The notes under the pieces are model-generated. The model was given only the letters and a program-made list of their open reading frames with translations, was not told where the DNA came from and made no database searches. A stretch of DNA of 64,000 bases from Kribbella rubisoli (GTDB lineage Bacteria > Actinomycetota > Actinomycetes > Propionibacteriales > Kribbellaceae): contig NZ_SHKR01000012.1 in the NCBI RefSeq assembly GCF_004217145.1, positions 434,001 to 498,000 on the forward strand, given 5' to 3'. Both the position numbers and the translations under genes were made by a program. This document shows positions 61,571-64,000 of the stretch, piece by piece (within the stretch, counting starts at the first letter, position 1; the number at the start of each line of letters is the position of its first letter).

Positions 61571-62478
61571 AACAGTTCCTTCTCTCGGGAGATTTTCGCT
61601 TGACAGGCGATAACTGGGGATGCCGACGCGACCAGCAGGCTGATGTCGAGGGCGGTGGGGGAGTGCGTCAGGGCGCCGACCGACATGGCGTCGATACCGA
61701 TGGCGGCGACGTCTGCGACGGTGTCGAGCGTGATGTTGCCGGAGGCCTCGAGTCGGGACTTGGACCCGGAACTGTCGCGCCACTCGATGATCTGAGCCAT
61801 GTCATCGGCCGACATGTTGTCCAGCAGGATCCACTCGACCTCGCAGTCGAGCGCCTCGCGGGCTTCCTCCGCGGTGGTGACCTCGACCTCGATCGCCATG
61901 CCTCTGCCCTCCGCGGTCATGCCGTCCCGGACCCGGCGCACGGCGGGGAGGACGCCGCCGGCCGCGGCGAGGTGATTCTCCTTGAGGAGGACCATCGCGG
62001 CCAGGTCGAGCCTGTGGTTCGTGCCGCCGCCGCAGTTGACGGCGTACTTGTCCATGGCCCGGAGACCGGGCGCGGTCTTGCGGGTGTCGAGGAGCCGGAC
62101 CGGGCGCGCTCCGATCGCCGCCACGAAGGCCGCCGTGAGGGTTGCGATACCGGACATCCGCTGGACGAAGTTCAGCGCCACCCGCTCGCCGGTGATGATC
62201 GAGCGAGCCGATCCAGTGATCGATGCCAGCGGCTGTCCCGGGACGACCTGATCGCCGTCGGCGACAGCCGGCCGCACCTCGACGGTGGGATCGATCGCCG
62301 CGAACACGCCCTGTACGAGCGGTAGGCCGGCCACGCGACCTGCCTGCTTGGCGACTATCGTCGCCTCGACCTGCAGCTCGGCCGGGACGCTCCATCGCGT
62401 GGTGACGTCGTCCACCGCCTGGTCCTCGGCCAATGCGGCCGTCACCGCGGTCCGGACCGTCTCCGTTGTCAGTTGCAT
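61567..62478 (-). CDS. nadC: Nicotinate-nucleotide pyrophosphorylase (carboxylating)
   Basis: The 303-residue enzyme turns quinolinate and PRPP into nicotinate mononucleotide. It has [51 protein letters not shown] and LEASGNI. It is first in the nad operon. Its start (62478) is divergent from nrtR with a 21-bp dyad between them. The last 16 codons overlap a second copy of that dyad. Confidence 0.95.
   Translation of the reverse strand: MQLTTETVRTAVTAALAEDQAVDDVTTRWSVPAELQVEATIVAKQAGRVAGLPLVQGVFAAIDPTVEVRPAVADGDQVVPGQPLASITGSARSIITGERVALNFVQRMSGIATLTAAFVAAIGARPVRLLDTRKTAPGLRAMDKYAVNCGGGTNHRLDLAAMVLLKENHLAAAGGVLPAVRRVRDGMTAEGRGMAIEVEVTTAEEAREALDCEVEWILLDNMSADDMAQIIEWRDSSGSKSRLEASGNITLDTVADVAAIGIDAMSVGALTHSPTALDISLLVASASPVIACQAKISREKELL
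61593..61613. promoter_or_regulatory. Second NrtR-type box, inside the 3' end of nadC before nadA
   Basis: TTTTCGC-TTGACAG-GCGATAA matches the box upstream of nadC in both arms and in length (21 bp), with only the spacer changed. It lies 23-43 bp before the nadA start, so it can regulate an internal nadA promoter. Confidence 0.6.
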
Positions 62479-62502
62479 CTGTTGCTCCGACCTTCCGTGA
62501 TG

Positions 62503-62523
62503 TTTTCGCTTCAGAGGCGATAA
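62503..62523. promoter_or_regulatory. NrtR-type box between nadC and nrtR
   Basis: TTTTCGC-TTCAGAG-GCGATAA has 7-bp arms with one mismatch and a 7-bp spacer, 21 bp in all, as expected of an NrtR operator. It lies 25 bp before nadC and 27 bp before nrtR. Confidence 0.7.
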
Positions 62524-62549
62524 CTAACTGGCACGCTACCATCGGCGTC

Positions 62550-63254
62550 GTGCTCGCAGCCAAGAAAGGTGATCCGGTTAACTTCCCCAGCTACCCGCAC
62601 GAGGTGCTGTCGGTGGTCCTGTCGGTCCGGGACGGCAGGTTGTGCGTCCTGCTGTGGAAGCGCGCACAGAACCCGTACGGCGGTCGCTGGGCCCTCCCGG
62701 GCGGCGGGGTCGAGCCCACGCAGCGGCTCCGCGAGGCCATCACCAAGCACCTCGCGACGAAGGTCGACGTTCGCGACGTAGCGCACCTCGAACAGCTGGC
62801 CACCCATAGTGCGATCGATCGCGATCCGCGGGCCCGCGTACTGGCGACGGCCTACCTCGGGCTGGTTCCGTCCGACGTACGGCCGGTGCTTCCGTCCGAC
62901 ACGGTCTGGCATCCGGTCGACGACCTGCCGCAGACCGCGTTCGACCATCACTTCTTCATCGATGCCGCCGTCGGGCGGCTGCGCGCGAAGCTGTCCTACA
63001 CGAACATCGGCTTCGCGCTGGCTCCGCTGGAATTCACGATCGCCGAGCTGCGCGACCTGTTCGGCGCAGCACTCGGCTATGAGCTCGGCGCCACCAACCT
63101 CACCCGCGTCCTGACCCGACGCCATGTCATCGATCCGACCGCCCGCCGCTCCAGCCCCGGCCAGAGCGGCGGCCGCCCCGCAACCGTCTACAAATTCGCT
63201 GCCCGCGAACTCACCGTCACGGACCCCTTCGCAGTACTCCGCCCACCCCGCTGA
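62550..63254 (+). CDS. nrtR: NrtR-type Nudix transcriptional regulator of NAD synthesis
   Basis: The 234-residue protein joins an N-terminal Nudix-like domain (VVLSVRDGRLCVLLWKRAQN; RWALPGGGVEPTQRLREAI) to a C-terminal winged helix (FTIAELRDLFGAALG, TNLTRVLTRRHVID, GRPATVYKF). The Nudix box lacks the REXXEE glutamates, so it should sense ADP-ribose or NAD without cleaving it. It is divergent from nadC-nadA-nadB and presumably represses them through the 21-bp boxes. The start is the GTG at 62550; no strong ribosome-binding site is visible, so the message may be nearly leaderless. Confidence 0.9.
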   Translation: MLAAKKGDPVNFPSYPHEVLSVVLSVRDGRLCVLLWKRAQNPYGGRWALPGGGVEPTQRLREAITKHLATKVDVRDVAHLEQLATHSAIDRDPRARVLATAYLGLVPSDVRPVLPSDTVWHPVDDLPQTAFDHHFFIDAAVGRLRAKLSYTNIGFALAPLEFTIAELRDLFGAALGYELGATNLTRVLTRRHVIDPTARRSSPGQSGGRPATVYKFAARELTVTDPFAVLRPPR

Positions 63255-63311
63255 CCGCACGCATCGTGGACATAGTCCACTCCCTTGGTCGACTTCGGGG
63301 AGAATCGGGCT

Positions 63312-64000
63312 GTGACGATCTACCGTGCGAACGACGAGCGATATCAGCGGCTCGAGTACCGGCGGGCCGGTGGATCGGGGCTGGCGCTTCCGGCGCTGTC
63401 GCTGGGGTTGTGGCAGAAGTTCGGCGCCGACTACCCGTTCGAGCGGCAGCGGGAGATCGTGCTGCATGCGTTCGACCTCGGTATCACCCATTTCGACAAC
63501 GCGAACCGGTACGGTCCACCGCATCGGGCCGCCGAGCAGTTCTTCGGGCGGGTCCTGCGTGCCGACCTTGCGCCGTACCGGGATGAACTGATCCTGACCA
63601 CGAAGGCCGGCAACCCGATCGGACCGAGCCCCTATCTCCGGGGCGGATCACGCAAGTCGCTGCTCGCGTCGCTCGACCACAGCCTGCGAGACCTCGGCAC
63701 GGAGTACGTCGACATCTTCTATCACCACCGCTTCGATCCTTCGACGCCGCTGGACGAGACCGTCGGTGCGCTGGTGAGTGCCGTCCAGCAGGGCAAGGCG
63801 CTGTACGTCGGCGTGTCGAACTACCCGACCGATCGTGCGCGCGAAGCGGCGGCGCTGCTGCGGAGTGCCGGCGTGCCGTTGCTCGTCCATCAGCCCCGGT
63901 ACTCGATCTTCGACCGTACTCCGGAGACCAGCGGGCTGCTCGACCTCGCGTCGGCCGAGGGATTCGGGCTTGTTGCCTACAGCCCTTTGGCGCAAGGGCT
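63312..64000 (+). CDS. Aldo/keto reductase, 5' part (runs off the window)
   Basis: At least 229 residues are present from the GTG at 63312. They carry the AKR catalytic set: aspartate and tyrosine in HFDNANRYGPP, lysine in LTTKAGNPIGP and histidine in DIFYHHRFDP, plus GVSNYPTDRA and LVAYSPLAQG. It resembles YghZ-type (AKR14) L-glyceraldehyde 3-phosphate reductases. The 57-bp gap after nrtR holds GGGGAG ahead of the start and nothing else of note. The last third of the gene is outside the window. Confidence 0.88.
   Translation, partial: MTIYRANDERYQRLEYRRAGGSGLALPALSLGLWQKFGADYPFERQREIVLHAFDLGITHFDNANRYGPPHRAAEQFFGRVLRADLAPYRDELILTTKAGNPIGPSPYLRGGSRKSLLASLDHSLRDLGTEYVDIFYHHRFDPSTPLDETVGALVSAVQQGKALYVGVSNYPTDRAREAAALLRSAGVPLLVHQPRYSIFDRTPETSGLLDLASAEGFGLVAYSPLAQG

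Noticed and set aside
1..64000. Presence of tRNA, rRNA, CRISPR array, integrase, transposase or prophage genes
   Set aside because: None was found by eye on either strand; gaps are short and the strong hairpins seen are explained as terminators or operators.

Overview
The window is about 64 kb of very GC-rich DNA. Coding density is high and genes are chained by ATGA, GTGA and TGATG overlaps. It carries a bacterial Ku, Tat and lipoprotein substrate-binding proteins, LacI-controlled sugar clusters, an NrtR-controlled NAD locus and many ECF/TetR/IclR regulators. This points to a soil actinobacterium, most likely Kribbella or a close relative in the Nocardioidaceae (inference from gene content, not from a marker gene). 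No rRNA, tRNA, CRISPR array, insertion sequence or prophage was seen.

Layout. 1-8 kb: the start of a lipoprotein gene, a WS/DGAT-type acyltransferase, Ku, small enzymes, two TetR regulators, proline catabolism (pruA) and a secreted lipase. 8-15 kb: a small zinc-ribbon gene whose ribosome-binding site lies inside a long hairpin, then a four-gene, translationally overlapping operon for a membrane protein with two septum-formation-like domains, a GrpE-like protein, a non-canonical Hsp70 and a TPR/transmembrane/OmpA-like protein. 15-21 kb: GH76 mannanase, tryptophan 2,3-dioxygenase, a membrane protein and a two-component system. 20.7-30.4 kb: an apparently complete route from phenol (or a similar monophenol) through catechol and the beta-ketoadipate pathway. 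A two-component HpaB/HpaC-type monooxygenase plus catA, catB and catC lie on the minus strand; pcaF, pcaD, pcaI and pcaJ lie on the plus strand; an IclR and a LysR regulator sit between them.

31.8-38.8 kb: fructan/sucrose cluster 1, with a Tat-lipoprotein binding protein, two permeases and a GH32 enzyme, facing a LacI regulator and a GH32-like enzyme. Two identical 12-bp palindromes lie between the divergent halves. 38.9-44.7 kb: a locus combining an ECF sigma factor, a TPR-CHAT protease-like protein, an intracellular subtilase and three small unknown proteins. 44.8-48.4 kb: a large secreted GH87-like modular glycanase.

49-59 kb: fructan cluster 2. A GH91 inulin fructotransferase and a secreted GH32 with a ricin-type module face an ABC importer, a DUF2961/GH172 enzyme, a LacI regulator and an intracellular GH32. 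The enzyme families predict that inulin is converted outside the cell to a difructose dianhydride, imported, opened by GH172 and finished by GH32. The GH91 enzyme has no leader in frame: a good Tat leader with its own strong ribosome-binding site is encoded immediately upstream in another frame and stops 26 bp before the GH91 start.

59-64 kb: nadC-nadA-nadB on the minus strand with a divergent NrtR-type Nudix regulator. Near-identical 21-bp inverted repeats lie in the nadC/nrtR intergenic region and inside the 3' end of nadC just before nadA. The window ends inside an aldo/keto reductase gene.

The strongest candidates for something new are the difructose-dianhydride locus, the Hsp70/GrpE-like/membrane operon and the ECF-CHAT-subtilase locus.
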